Positions 15,095 through 22,717 are shown, counted from the first letter of the stretch. The stretch: DNA of 26,951 nucleotides from JBEATZ01 sp041178545 (GCA_041178545.1 JBEGVB010000202.1:1-26951); one strand, 5' to 3'. The notes: generated by a model from the sequence alone, not told the origin. Program-made: numbers and translations.

Positions 15095-17710
15095 CTATTC
15101 GTCGGTCACGAGGGCCATGCGACCCTGTGCCACACCGAGGTGGGCACGGGCACCGGTGGCAGTTGCGAGTTCGTCTGCATCGATTCCGCCGCAAAGGTGT
15201 CTCGTCCATGCACCGAGGACTGTCCTGGTCGCCACCGCGTCCTCGCGCACGAACTCGACCCGGAGCCGGCGCACGCCGGTCTCGCGGAGCCGGCGCACCC
15301 AGCGCGCGCCCTGCTGGGGCTCGTGGTGGAACACGGTGTTGCGGCACCCGACATCGACGATCACCGGGTGTTGGCGACCGAGGTGGTCCTCGACGGCGAT
15401 GCGGTGCCGTTCGCAGGGGCGCCCGCACGAGTGGAAGTCGCGACCGTTGCTCAACAGGTGCGAGTACAGGCAGTGCTCGGTGTGGAAGGTCGGGATGCGG
15501 TGGTGGACCACTGCGGCCATTCGGTGCGTGGGCACCTGCTCCAGCAGCGAGAAGAGCTGCGCCTCGTCCAGGTCGAACGATGCCGTGAGGGTGTCGACCC
15601 CAAGCCCCAGGAGGTGCAGGGCGGTGAGCGAGTTGGTCACGTTGAGCGAGAAGTCGCCGTGGAGCGCGACCTGCTGGCCCTCGTCGCGCGCACGCAGCAG
15701 GCGCATGAGCGCGCCCCAGTGGCGCACCAGCACCCCGTCGGGCTGGAGGCGGAGGATGCGCTCGTCGATCGGTTCGTCCCCGGGCTTGCCGATGCGGGTG
15801 GTGGCCACGACGACCCGCAGGCCCTTGCTGCGTGCGCGGTCCACTGCCTTGCCCAGACCCGTGAACTCCATCCAGTCCAGCTCGACCTCGGACAGGCCCG
15901 TGGCGATGACGGCCTCGAGCTGTTCCTCGCTCCGCACCAGCGGCACCAGTGTGCAGGGATCCGTGGTGCGAGCTGCGGACGGGTTGACGCGGCGCGCAAG
16001 TTCCTCGCGCAGCGGGCCGGTCCTCGGGCTCGCGTCCACGGCGCGCGGGGCGCCGCGCTCGAGCAGGGGCAGCAAGCCGGCAACCAGCGTCCTGCGGAGT
16101 TCCTTGAGCTCCTGGGGCGGCAGGTGGAGGCCCTCACCGAGCCCGGACACGTCGAGCGACTCGGCATGGAAGGGGGTGCCGCCGAAGGCGCAGAGCTTGT
16201 CGCGCAGCAAGGCGTCGTCCAGCCCGCGGGACCGCGCCGCCGCGAGCAGGGTCGAACTCGTGGCGCTCACCTCGGCACCGCACGACCGTGCCGTGACCAC
16301 CAGCGGCTCGCCGAGCCGGCCGCGCACCGCCAGCGCAGCGGGGACGCGGCCCTCGGGCTCAGCCGCGCGCACTGCGCGGTCGGCTGCTGCTGCGAGGCTG
16401 CCGTCGCTGGTGACGTACACACGGTCCCCGACCCGGACGCGTGCCAGGTCGGGCCCAGGGGTGCCGAACCCGAGGCGCAGCTCCGGGCCCCGGACGTCGA
16501 CGTGGAAGACCGGACCGCCCGGCTCGTCCTCCTCCGGGTGCCCCTGGTCGAACACCACGCCCATGCCTGGACGGACCTCGAGCGGCGCCATGGCGGTCGT
16601 GGTCGTGAGCGGTGAGCTCACCTCGCCGTCGGGACCGGCGGCACGACTCGCCGCCGCAATGCCTCCGGTCCACGTCGAGGCGGAGTCGTCGCGACGCAGG
16701 ACCACATGGTCGTCGCCCACGCGCACCACCCTGCCCACGAGGACGCCGCGGTGTTTGGGGAACCTGCCCTCGACGAGGACTTGGTGGTCGCTGCCGGCGA
16801 AGAACCCGTCGCTGAAGCCGCGCGTGTAGCTGAGGGCCATGTCGAGGAGGTCCCTCGCAAGCACCTTCTCTGCCTCCTTGCGGTCGGACCCGGTTGCCAC
16901 GGCATCGACCCAGCGGCGGTATCCGGCAGTGGACGTCGCCACGTACTGGGGGCTCTTCTGGCGGCCCTCGATCTTGAGGCTGTGGACCCCGATGTCCACG
17001 AGGTCGGGAACGGCGCGCACGCCCGCGAGGTCCTTCGGGCTCAGGAGGTACTTCACGTCGCCGAGGTCCTTGCGGACCCCGTCCACGACCAGGTGGTAGG
17101 GCATCCTGCAGCTCTGTGCGCACTGGCCGCGGTTCGCCGACCGGCCGCCCCAAGCCTCGGACGTCAGGCACTGCCCGCTCCACGACACGCACAGGGCGCC
17201 GTGGATGAACACCTCCAGTTCCAGGTCCGTGCCCTCGCGGAACCGTCGGATCTCCTGCACCGACAGCTCGCGCGGCACCACCACGCGCGTGACGCCGAGC
17301 CCCTTTGCGAACTGCGCGCCCAGCGGGCTGCTCACGGTCATCTGGGTGCTGCCGTGCAGCTCGAGTCCTGGGCACACTGCGCGTGCCAGCAGGCACACGG
17401 CAGGGTCCTGGACGATCAGTGCGTCGACGCCGGCGGCAGCGACGGCACGCAACACCGCTTCGACGTGGGGGAGCTCGGGCTCGAACACGAGGGTGTTGAG
17501 AGTCACGTAGGCGCGTGCGCCGGAACGGTGGATGCGAGCCACGGTGTCGGGCAGCTCCGCCACCGAGAAGTTGGTCGCGCGCGCACGCGCGTTGAAGCCG
17601 TCCTGCAGGCCGAAGTACACCGCGTCGGCACCGCCTTGCAGCGCGGCGCTGAGGGCCGCTGGCGACCCGGCGGGCGCGAGCACTTCGGGTTTGCGGGGAC
17701 GGGTGGCCAT
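15095..17710 (-). CDS. Large U32-family protein (RlhA/TrhP-like RNA hydroxylase family), 871 aa
   Basis: The N-terminus (PEVLAPAGSPAALSAALQGGADAVYFG) and the signature around residues 166-205 (E-V-F-I-H-G-A-L-C-V-S-W-S-G-Q-C) are those of the U32 family. The family was named as peptidase, but studied members (RlhA, TrhP, UbiU/V) take part in RNA or ubiquinone hydroxylation. Cys174, Cys181, Cys197 and Cys201 form C-x6-C-x15-C-x3-C, the pattern thought to hold an iron-sulfur cluster. At 871 residues it is much longer than TrhP (about 450) and longer than RlhA (about 650). Residues past about 400 correspond to the DUF3656-like region plus a further C-terminal section containing HGDFSLNVTNS and a second Cys group (FHTEHCLYSHLL, CGRPCERH). 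The start at 17710 gives the family N-terminus. Prephenate-dependent chemistry is known for RlhA/TrhP-type hydroxylation, which makes the divergent chorismate mutase gene notable. The exact target is not inferable. Confidence 0.88.
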   Translation of the reverse strand: MATRPRKPEVLAPAGSPAALSAALQGGADAVYFGLQDGFNARARATNFSVAELPDTVARIHRSGARAYVTLNTLVFEPELPHVEAVLRAVAAAGVDALIVQDPAVCLLARAVCPGLELHGSTQMTVSSPLGAQFAKGLGVTRVVVPRELSVQEIRRFREGTDLELEVFIHGALCVSWSGQCLTSEAWGGRSANRGQCAQSCRMPYHLVVDGVRKDLGDVKYLLSPKDLAGVRAVPDLVDIGVHSLKIEGRQKSPQYVATSTAGYRRWVDAVATGSDRKEAEKVLARDLLDMALSYTRGFSDGFFAGSDHQVLVEGRFPKHRGVLVGRVVRVGDDHVVLRRDDSASTWTGGIAAASRAAGPDGEVSSPLTTTTAMAPLEVRPGMGVVFDQGHPEEDEPGGPVFHVDVRGPELRLGFGTPGPDLARVRVGDRVYVTSDGSLAAAADRAVRAAEPEGRVPAALAVRGRLGEPLVVTARSCGAEVSATSSTLLAAARSRGLDDALLRDKLCAFGGTPFHAESLDVSGLGEGLHLPPQELKELRRTLVAGLLPLLERGAPRAVDASPRTGPLREELARRVNPSAARTTDPCTLVPLVRSEEQLEAVIATGLSEVELDWMEFTGLGKAVDRARSKGLRVVVATTRIGKPGDEPIDERILRLQPDGVLVRHWGALMRLLRARDEGQQVALHGDFSLNVTNSLTALHLLGLGVDTLTASFDLDEAQLFSLLEQVPTHRMAAVVHHRIPTFHTEHCLYSHLLSNGRDFHSCGRPCERHRIAVEDHLGRQHPVIVDVGCRNTVFHHEPQQGARWVRRLRETGVRRLRVEFVREDAVATRTVLGAWTRHLCGGIDADELATATGARAHLGVAQGRMALVTDE

Positions 17711-17720
17711 CGCGGCAGAG

Positions 17721-17727
17721 TAGTATG
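17721..17727. promoter_or_regulatory. Overlapping divergent -10-like boxes between U32 and aroQ
   Basis: On the plus strand TAGTAT (17721-17726) lies 23 nt before the aroQ start at 17750. On the minus strand CATACT (17722-17727) lies 11 nt before the U32 start at 17710. The two candidates overlap, so transcription in the two directions would compete. AGGAG at 17739-17743 is the aroQ ribosome binding site. Confidence 0.4.
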
Positions 17728-17749
17728 GTGGTGCCCGCAGGAGCCTGCA

Positions 17750-18022
17750 ATGAGCACCGACGAACTGGTCCGCTACCGTGCAGCGATGGATGCGATCAAC
17801 CAGCGCCTGTGCGAGGTGCTGCAGGAACGTGCCAGGCTCTGCCGCGAGATCGGTCGCTGGAAGCGTGCGCACGGCGTGCCTGCAGCGGATCCTGCGCGTG
17901 AGCAGGCGATGCTGGAGGCGCTGCTCGTCCACGCCGGGCAGGGCTTTGACGCTGCGGCCCTCGAGCGCATCCTGCGCTCGGTGTTCCACGAGTCGAGGAT
18001 GCTCGTCGATGGACGCGCCTGA
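17750..18022 (+). CDS. aroQ: Chorismate mutase, AroQ type, 90 aa
   Basis: A stand-alone, all-helical chorismate mutase domain converting chorismate to prephenate for Phe/Tyr synthesis. Its length is that of a single AroQ domain. Residues aligning with the E. coli P-protein active site are present: Arg10 (Arg11), Arg27 (Arg28) in QERARL, Lys38 (Lys39) in IGRWKR, Asp47 (Asp48) and Arg50-Glu51 (Arg51-Glu52) in ADPAREQ. No signal peptide is present, so it is the cytoplasmic form. The start at 17750 has AGGAG 6 nt upstream. It is divergent from the U32 gene and overlaps the following small membrane-protein gene by 14 nt, implying co-transcription with it. Prephenate dehydratase or dehydrogenase genes are not in the window. 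Confidence 0.9.
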   Translation: MSTDELVRYRAAMDAINQRLCEVLQERARLCREIGRWKRAHGVPAADPAREQAMLEALLVHAGQGFDAAALERILRSVFHESRMLVDGRA

Positions 18023-18380
18023 GCAGGGTGGTGCACTGGACTCGCTGCCGCCTCAGATCCTGCGCTCGCTCGTCCGCTGGGAGCGGCTGGCGAGATGGAG
18101 CGGTTGGATCGGAGCAGGGCTCGCGGGCACGGTCACCGTTCCCGTGTTCGTCCACGTGATCGGTCACACCGAGGCCAACATCGACGACCCGGCCAACAAC
18201 TGGCTGCTGCTGGCCGCATTCCTGCTGCCACTCGGACTGCTCACCGCCGTCCACCTGTGTGCCCACCGTGCGTGGACCAGGGCCGTCGCAGGAGCCGGGG
18301 AGGCGCGGCGCCGGGAACTCGAGGTCGGCCTCGCGGAGCGACTCGGTCGGGCGGGACCAACGAGACCACCGCGCGCTTGA
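18009..18380 (+). CDS. Small membrane protein with two helices, 123 aa
   Basis: The start at 18009 overlaps the aroQ end by 14 nt, so translation is probably coupled. Two hydrophobic segments are visible (about 30-52, WSGWIGAGLAGTVTVPVFVHV, and about 65-85, WLLLAAFLLPLGLLTAVHL), separated by a short polar loop (TEANIDDPANN). An Arg/Glu-rich C-terminal tail (EARRRELEVGLAERLG) follows. Both termini are therefore likely on the cytoplasmic side. I recognise no family and no catalytic motif. The link to chorismate mutase is by position only. The codon pattern and the clean overlap support a real gene. Confidence 0.65.
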   Translation: MDAPEQGGALDSLPPQILRSLVRWERLARWSGWIGAGLAGTVTVPVFVHVIGHTEANIDDPANNWLLLAAFLLPLGLLTAVHLCAHRAWTRAVAGAGEARRRELEVGLAERLGRAGPTRPPRA

Positions 18381-18436
18381 GAATGTGGCTGCGTCCCGCG
18401 TCGCGCTGGAATGTCGCCGCAGCTCAACACTCCGTC

Positions 18437-18457
18437 CTGTGGTATTTCTTACCACAG
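18437..18457. terminator. AT-rich 8-bp hairpin downstream of the aroQ operon
   Basis: CTGTGGTA-tttct-TACCACAG, a perfect 8-bp stem 56 nt after the stop at 18380, in the 195-bp gene-free gap 18381-18575. CAAAAG follows on the plus strand. It could end the aroQ operon. It is distinctly AT-richer than its surroundings. Confidence 0.35.
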
Positions 18458-18528
18458 CAAAAGTGGGTCACAGACGCGTCCGGCCTTCTCGGCGGGAGTG
18501 CCCGGCAGGGCCGGGAAGTTCGAGTTCA

Positions 18529-18552
18529 GCCTCCAAACCGAGGTTTCGAGGC
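18529..18552. repeat. Imperfect 24-bp palindrome just downstream of the tRNA
   Basis: GCCTC c AAACC ga GGTTT c GAGGC: two 5-bp arms on each side with one C-C mismatch. On the minus strand it starts 23 nt after the tRNA 3' end, so it is a candidate tRNA transcript terminator or a protein-binding palindrome. No U-tract is present. Confidence 0.35.
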
Positions 18553-18575
18553 CAACTCCACACGGCAGGAAAGGA

Positions 18576-18651
18576 TGGTGGGCGTTGCAGGAGTCGAACC
18601 TGCGACCCACAGCTTGTCGAGCTGTTGCTCTACCAACTGAGCTAAACGCCC
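18576..18651 (-). tRNA. tRNA-Val (anticodon GAC), with encoded CCA and C33
   Basis: The minus strand folds as a complete 76-nt cloverleaf: acceptor GGGCGTT/AACGCCC, D arm GCTC-AGTTGGTA-GAGC, anticodon arm ACAGC-TCGACAA-GCTGT, variable GGGTC, T arm GCAGG-TTCGACT-CCTGC, discriminator A73 and encoded CCA. The anticodon by position is GAC (valine), and A73 and G3:C70 fit valine. The base at position 33 is C instead of the nearly universal U, and T32 can pair with A38, tightening the loop. Confidence 0.9.
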
Positions 18652-18735
18652 AGCCGTGTGTGAGGCGAGGATTGAAGCGACGCAGGGCTACGGCGCAAGC
18701 GAAAAAACCACCTGCAGCAACGGCGCCACCGAATC

Positions 18736-18741
18736 TATAGT
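18736..18741 (+). promoter_or_regulatory. Putative -10 box (TATAGT) for the 18754 gene
   Basis: TATAGT ends 12 nt before the ATG at 18754, implying a leader of only about 5 nt. No Shine-Dalgarno lies between. An identical hexamer precedes ald. Confidence 0.45.
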
Positions 18742-18753
18742 GCGCCGCCCTCC

Positions 18754-19404
18754 ATGGACTCGGGATCGATCGCACGACGGACCCAGTTGTTGCGCCCGCC
18801 GCACGGCGGCAGCGCGCGTGTGCGGATTGGTTCCTTCGAGTTCGTGGTGGAGACGGTTCGCGGCGGAGTCGTGCTGCTGGTTCTCGACGGCAAGGAGGCG
18901 CGGAAGTGGTTCCTCGGCCTCTCGCCTCACGACGAACTCGCAGTGGAGCCGACGGTCCCGCAGCACCCGCTCCGACTCGTGTTGCGCGACCGGGTCGCGC
19001 TCGCACCCGGTGCCGCGCTCCACGGCTACGTGGCAGTGCCGCTCCAGCCCTCGGTGCTCCTCGTCCGCGCGGGCAAGGTGCTCGGGACGATTGCCGGGGT
19101 GCAGACCGACGCACTCGCAGCAGAGTGGTCGGACGAAGAGGGTGCGGTCGTGCTGCGCACCCTCGTGAACTTCCACCACCGGATCCCGCAGCACGCCGAC
19201 CCGTTTGCAGTCGTGGCGCCGATGGTCCTGCACAACCACTCCGAAGCCATGATCCACCCGACGGAACTTCCCTTGCGCCTGCGGAGCGAGGACCTGCGCG
19301 AACTGCGCAAGCGCCTGATCGCGGCACCGCGGCGCCTGCAGTGCGCGGACGGCAGCGCCTGGAGCGAGACGGTTCGCCCGTGGCGCACGGGGGTGGCAAC
19401 GTGA
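18754..19404 (+). CDS. Conserved-looking cytoplasmic protein of unknown function, 216 aa
   Basis: No signal peptide or membrane helix is present. The N-terminal half is strand-rich (RVRIGSFEFVVETVRGGVVLLVLDG, read as alternating hydrophobic residues), and the middle carries a compact, conserved-looking stretch with FHHRIPQ and LHNHSEAMIHP that contains several His. The C-terminus is helical and basic (EDLRELRKRLIAAPRRL). The His cluster could bind metal, but I have no family to anchor that. From memory it recalls DUF432-type proteins; I am not sure. The start at 18754 fits the TATAGT box just upstream. The stop overlaps the GTG of the next gene (GTGA), so the two are probably co-translated and may act together at the membrane. 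Confidence 0.7.
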   Translation: MDSGSIARRTQLLRPPHGGSARVRIGSFEFVVETVRGGVVLLVLDGKEARKWFLGLSPHDELAVEPTVPQHPLRLVLRDRVALAPGAALHGYVAVPLQPSVLLVRAGKVLGTIAGVQTDALAAEWSDEEGAVVLRTLVNFHHRIPQHADPFAVVAPMVLHNHSEAMIHPTELPLRLRSEDLRELRKRLIAAPRRLQCADGSAWSETVRPWRTGVAT

Positions 19405-20705
19405 ACTCCCGACTCCTCACCGCGCTGGCCGCGCTCTCCCTGCTCTCATCCTGTGGGAACGAGCGCGTCGAGGGACTCGACTCGGAACTGGCCGCGATGC
19501 GCGGACAGGTCCAGCAGTTGCAGGCACAACTCGCCGAGCAGTCCGGCAGGCAACAGCGTTCGGAGGCCCAGATGGTGGAGTGGCTCGATGCCACCAGCCG
19601 CCAACTCGACCGGTTCCTCGACCGGATCGGTGCACCACCGCTGGATCCGGCTGCGCCGCCGGATCCTGCACCCGTGGCAGCGGCACCAGACGCATCGGAG
19701 GCAACGGACCCGCCGCAGGTGGAAGCTGCCGCTGAAGTTCCTGCGCCCGAACTGACGCCGCCTGTTGCCGGGGGGCCGACGGTGTTCTTCTCGACCCTCG
19801 CGCTGCTCGCTGCATGCGCCGGCATCGGGTTCGCCGCGTTCCGTGTCCTGCGGAGCGATGACCAGGCCGCACGCGAGCCGGCTGCGCCGGTCACCGAGGA
19901 CGGCCACACCAAGTTGCTCGCGAGCCTGACCGAGTGGGAACAGGCTGCACACTCCGCACCAGCCGCAGCGGCCACCGTGGCCGCCGAGTCCCAGGCCAAC
20001 GAGACCGTTCCGCAGGGTGAGGAGTCGGTGCCCATCGCCGCGGTGCACCCTGACACCACCGAGTTGGAGATCGCTGCGCACCATGGTGGTCCCGCCGTGC
20101 TCGACCCCGAGTCCGCGGGACGCGTGGACGGGACCGAGGCCGCGGAGGCTGCGCCCCAAGGCGATTCAGCAGCGACCCTGTCTGCACCAGAACTGCCCGC
20201 AGCCGAACCATTGGCTGCCGTGCCGCTCGCGGCGGAGCCAGTTGCGGTGCCAGATCCCGTCGTGGAGCCCGCGGCGGCCCCGTTGCCCGAGGTGCCGTCG
20301 GTGCCGCAGGCCGCGGAGCCCGTGGAGGAGGTGGTCCGAACGGAGCCTTCGCGGCGCAGCCAGGTGGTCGAGCACGACGTCCCGGGTCGCATCGCGGCGG
20401 ACGGTCCGTTTGCCCCGCGTGGTGGCGAGCCGATCCGGCTGCCCGGTCCGCCCCGTGCGCGCTTCCGCGCCATGACGCCATCGCCCGAGGATGCTGCCGT
20501 GGCACTTGCAGCCATCCTGCAGATCGATTCTCGCGTCATGCGTCGGCCGGCTCCGACGGTGTCGACGACCCCGACCACGGTGGTGGCGGAGTACTCGCTG
20601 GTCCCTGCGCTCCCGCCCGGGGAGCGGGGCGACCTCGAGGCACGGCTGTGGCAGGCGGTCGGAGATGCCAGAAAGCGCGGGAGCCACCCGCAGCCCTCGG
20701 TATAG
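19401..20705 (+). CDS. Lipoprotein-like, coiled-coil and Ala/Pro-rich protein, 434 aa
   Basis: The GTG start at 19401 overlaps the previous stop (GTGA) and gives a lipoprotein-type signal peptide with lipobox LSSC (Cys18). Residues 24-75 form a predicted coiled coil (QVQQLQAQLAEQSGR...). A Pro/Ala-rich spacer follows, then a hydrophobic helix at about 128-150 (VFFSTLALLAACAGIGFAAFRVL). The long C-terminal part (151-434) is acidic, Ala/Pro/Glu-rich and probably disordered, with a short more ordered stretch near 390-410 (DAAVALAAILQIDSRVM). If both the lipid anchor and the helix are used, the coiled coil is outside and the disordered tail cytoplasmic. The family is not recognised. Low complexity makes exact function unguessable; the overlap ties it to the 18754 gene. 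Confidence 0.75.
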   Translation: MNSRLLTALAALSLLSSCGNERVEGLDSELAAMRGQVQQLQAQLAEQSGRQQRSEAQMVEWLDATSRQLDRFLDRIGAPPLDPAAPPDPAPVAAAPDASEATDPPQVEAAAEVPAPELTPPVAGGPTVFFSTLALLAACAGIGFAAFRVLRSDDQAAREPAAPVTEDGHTKLLASLTEWEQAAHSAPAAAATVAAESQANETVPQGEESVPIAAVHPDTTELEIAAHHGGPAVLDPESAGRVDGTEAAEAAPQGDSAATLSAPELPAAEPLAAVPLAAEPVAVPDPVVEPAAAPLPEVPSVPQAAEPVEEVVRTEPSRRSQVVEHDVPGRIAADGPFAPRGGEPIRLPGPPRARFRAMTPSPEDAAVALAAILQIDSRVMRRPAPTVSTTPTTVVAEYSLVPALPPGERGDLEARLWQAVGDARKRGSHPQPSV

Positions 20706-20706
20706 T
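20701..20706 (+). promoter_or_regulatory. Putative -10 box (TATAGT) for ald
   Basis: TATAGT lies 36 nt before the ald ATG at 20743, overlapping the stop codon of the previous gene. GGAG at 20729-20732, 10 nt from the ATG, is a possible ribosome binding site. Confidence 0.4.
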
Positions 20707-20742
20707 GCCGCGCCTCATTCTCCGACCCGGAGCCTCCAAACC

Positions 20743-21849
20743 ATGATTCTCGGCGTTCCCAAGGAAATCAAAGCGCAGGAGAACCGCGTGGGCGCGGTCC
20801 CTGCCATGGTGCTCGACCTCGTCCATGCCGGTCACAAGGTCCTCGTCCAGCAGGGCGCCGGTCTCGGCGCCGGCATCACCGACGAGGCGTTTGCGGCAGT
20901 GGGGGCCACGATGGTGGCCGGGGCAAGGGACGTCTACGGCCAGGCCGAGATGATCGTGAAGGTGAAGGAACCGCTGAAGGAGGAGTACAGCCTGATCCGC
21001 AAGGGACAGTTGCTGTTCACCTACTTCCACTTTGCCGCCAGCCGTGAGCTCACCGATGCCATGCTGGCCTCGGGCGCACACTGTTTTGCCTACGAGACCC
21101 TGCAGGTGGGCCGCTCGCTGCCGCTGCTGACCCCCATGAGCGAGGTGGCTGGCCGCATGTCGATCCAGGTTGGTGCCGTGTGCCTCGAGAAGCACATGGG
21201 CGGCCGGGGCATCCTGCTGGGGGGCATCCCCGGGACCGAGCCCGCCACGGTGCTGGTGCTGGGTGGCGGCGTCGTCGGCACCAATGCAGCCAAGATGGCT
21301 GCAGGCCTCGGTGCTCGCGTCGTACTGATGGACGTCGACCTCGACCGCTTGCGCTACCTGTCGGACGTGATGCCGGCCAACGTGAGCCTGCTCCACAGCT
21401 CTCCCATCGCCATCCGCGAGCAGCTGCCCCAGGCGGACCTGGTGATCGGCGCCGTGCTCGTGCAGGGCGCTCGTGCGCCGCGGCTCATCCGCCGCGAGGA
21501 CCTCAAGATCATGCGCGAGGGTGCGGTGGTGGTGGACGTTGCCGTCGACCAGGGCGGCTGCATCGAGACCTGCAAGCCCACGACCCACGCCGACCCCACC
21601 TACGTGGTGGACGGCGTGCTGCACTACTGCGTGGCCAACATGCCCGGTGCCGTGCCCCGCACGTCGACCTTCGGCCTCACCAACGCAACCAGCCCGTGGG
21701 CCCGCAAGCTGGCGGGCATGGGCGCCGCAGCTGCCGCGCGGGACCCGATCCTCAAGACCGCGGCCAACGTGCTTGCCGGCAAGGTGACGCACGCAGGCGT
21801 GGCCGAGGCGTTCGGCATGGCTTGCGTCGCGCCCGAGGCCGCGCTCTGA
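20743..21849 (+). CDS. ald: Alanine dehydrogenase, 368 aa
   Basis: NAD-dependent interconversion of L-alanine and pyruvate plus ammonia (EC 1.4.1.1). The N-terminus MILGVPKEIKAQENRVG is the family signature. Substrate and catalytic residues align with characterised enzymes: Arg15, Lys75 in IVKVKEP, His96 in TYFHFAA, and Asp269 in VVVDVAVDQGG. The NAD-binding loop is LVLGGGVVGTNAA (about 171-183). The length of 368 is close to the usual 370. The start at 20743 is fixed by the signature. It has its own TATAGT box, and uppP follows 10 nt after the stop, suggesting a two-gene transcript. There is no obvious functional link between the two beyond position, although alanine also feeds peptidoglycan synthesis. 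Confidence 0.96.
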   Translation: MILGVPKEIKAQENRVGAVPAMVLDLVHAGHKVLVQQGAGLGAGITDEAFAAVGATMVAGARDVYGQAEMIVKVKEPLKEEYSLIRKGQLLFTYFHFAASRELTDAMLASGAHCFAYETLQVGRSLPLLTPMSEVAGRMSIQVGAVCLEKHMGGRGILLGGIPGTEPATVLVLGGGVVGTNAAKMAAGLGARVVLMDVDLDRLRYLSDVMPANVSLLHSSPIAIREQLPQADLVIGAVLVQGARAPRLIRREDLKIMREGAVVVDVAVDQGGCIETCKPTTHADPTYVVDGVLHYCVANMPGAVPRTSTFGLTNATSPWARKLAGMGAAAAARDPILKTAANVLAGKVTHAGVAEAFGMACVAPEAAL

Positions 21850-21859
21850 ACCGCGCCGC

Positions 21860-22696
21860 ATGACGACTGTGCAGCAGGCCGACGAGGTGATGGAGGTCGG
21901 GCTGCTGGCAGCCGTCGTGCTCGGGCTGGTCGAGGGGCTCACCGAGTTCCTGCCAGTCAGCTCCACCGGCCACCTGATCGTCGCGGGAAAGCTCCTCGGC
22001 GTGCACAACAGCACGCTCGAGGTGGGCATCCAGGTTGGGGCGATCACGGCCATCCTCGTCCTCTACGGCCACCGGTTGGTCGATGCAGCGCGGCGGTTCC
22101 AAGCGCGCGATGCCTCGCAGCCCAACCTCTTGGTCCAGCTGGTCCTGGCCGCCATGCCCGCGGCACTGCTCGGGCTCGTGCTCGACGACTGGCTCGACGC
22201 GCACCTCTTCAACACGGCAGTGGTGGCCACGACCACCGTGGTGGGAGGGCTGCTGCTCTGGTGGCTCGAGGCATGGCTCAAGGGTCGCGCACAGCCTGCA
22301 CTCGAGCTGCACCAGGTCTCCTACCGCACCGCGTTCCTCGTCGGTTGCTTCCAGTGTCTTGCGCTCATCCCGGGCACCAGCCGTTCCGGGGCCACGATTG
22401 CAGGAGCACTGCTGCTCGGTGCCAGTCGCACCGCGGCAGCTGAGCTGTCCTTCCTCGTGGGGATGCCGATCCTCTACGGCGCGTGCGGCCTCAAGCTGCT
22501 GAAGGACTTCGATGCCGTGCGGGGACCGCTGCTGGAGCCGTTCCTCGTGGCCACGGGCGTGTCCTTCCTTGCTGCGCTCCTCGTGGTGAAGCCGTTCGTG
22601 GCCTTCGTGCGCAGCCACACCTTCGTGCCCTTCGCGATCTACCGCATCCTGCTCGGGATCGCTCTCGCCGTGCTCTGCGTCAACGGCACGGTCTGA
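21860..22696 (+). CDS. uppP: Undecaprenyl-diphosphatase UppP/BacA, 278 aa
   Basis: An integral membrane phosphatase that recycles undecaprenyl diphosphate to the monophosphate lipid carrier for cell-wall and surface polysaccharide synthesis; the family also gives bacitracin resistance. The two signature motifs are present: GLVEGLTEFLPVSSTGHLI (about residues 22-40) with the conserved Glu, Ser and His residues, and LIPGTSRSGATIAGALLLGASR (about 171-192) with the catalytic Arg-Ser. Around seven to eight hydrophobic helices are visible, and the length is normal. The start at 21860 adds a polar N-terminus of about 11 residues before the first helix; the alternative ATG at 21890 is possible. Co-directional with ald, 10 nt apart. 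Converges with the gene ending at 22715. Its presence fits planctomycetes having peptidoglycan precursors or lipid-carried glycans. Confidence 0.95.
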   Translation: MTTVQQADEVMEVGLLAAVVLGLVEGLTEFLPVSSTGHLIVAGKLLGVHNSTLEVGIQVGAITAILVLYGHRLVDAARRFQARDASQPNLLVQLVLAAMPAALLGLVLDDWLDAHLFNTAVVATTTVVGGLLLWWLEAWLKGRAQPALELHQVSYRTAFLVGCFQCLALIPGTSRSGATIAGALLLGASRTAAAELSFLVGMPILYGACGLKLLKDFDAVRGPLLEPFLVATGVSFLAALLVVKPFVAFVRSHTFVPFAIYRILLGIALAVLCVNGTV

Positions 22697-22717
22697 GCCG
22701 CGTGCAGTGCGGACTCA
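22694..22717. terminator. Bidirectional hairpin spanning two convergent stop codons
   Basis: TGAGCCGC-gtgcagt-GCGGaCTCA: 8 bp with one bulged A. It contains both the uppP stop (22694-22696) and the stop of the convergent small gene (22715-22717), so it could end both transcripts. No T-tract is present. Confidence 0.4.

Noticed and set aside
15014..16615. Plus-strand open frame opposite the U32 gene
   Set aside because: Antisense to a protein with strong family motifs; composition is non-natural.
18576..18651. tRNA gene as an integration site for a mobile element
   Set aside because: I saw no second copy of the tRNA 3' end, no integrase and no shift in gene style on either side within the window.
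18449..20578. 709-codon minus-strand frame rich in Ser, Ala and Gly
   Set aside because: It reads straight through the tRNA gene and is antisense to the low-complexity lipoprotein; the Ser/Ala/Gly bias mirrors the Ala/Pro/Glu codons on the other strand.
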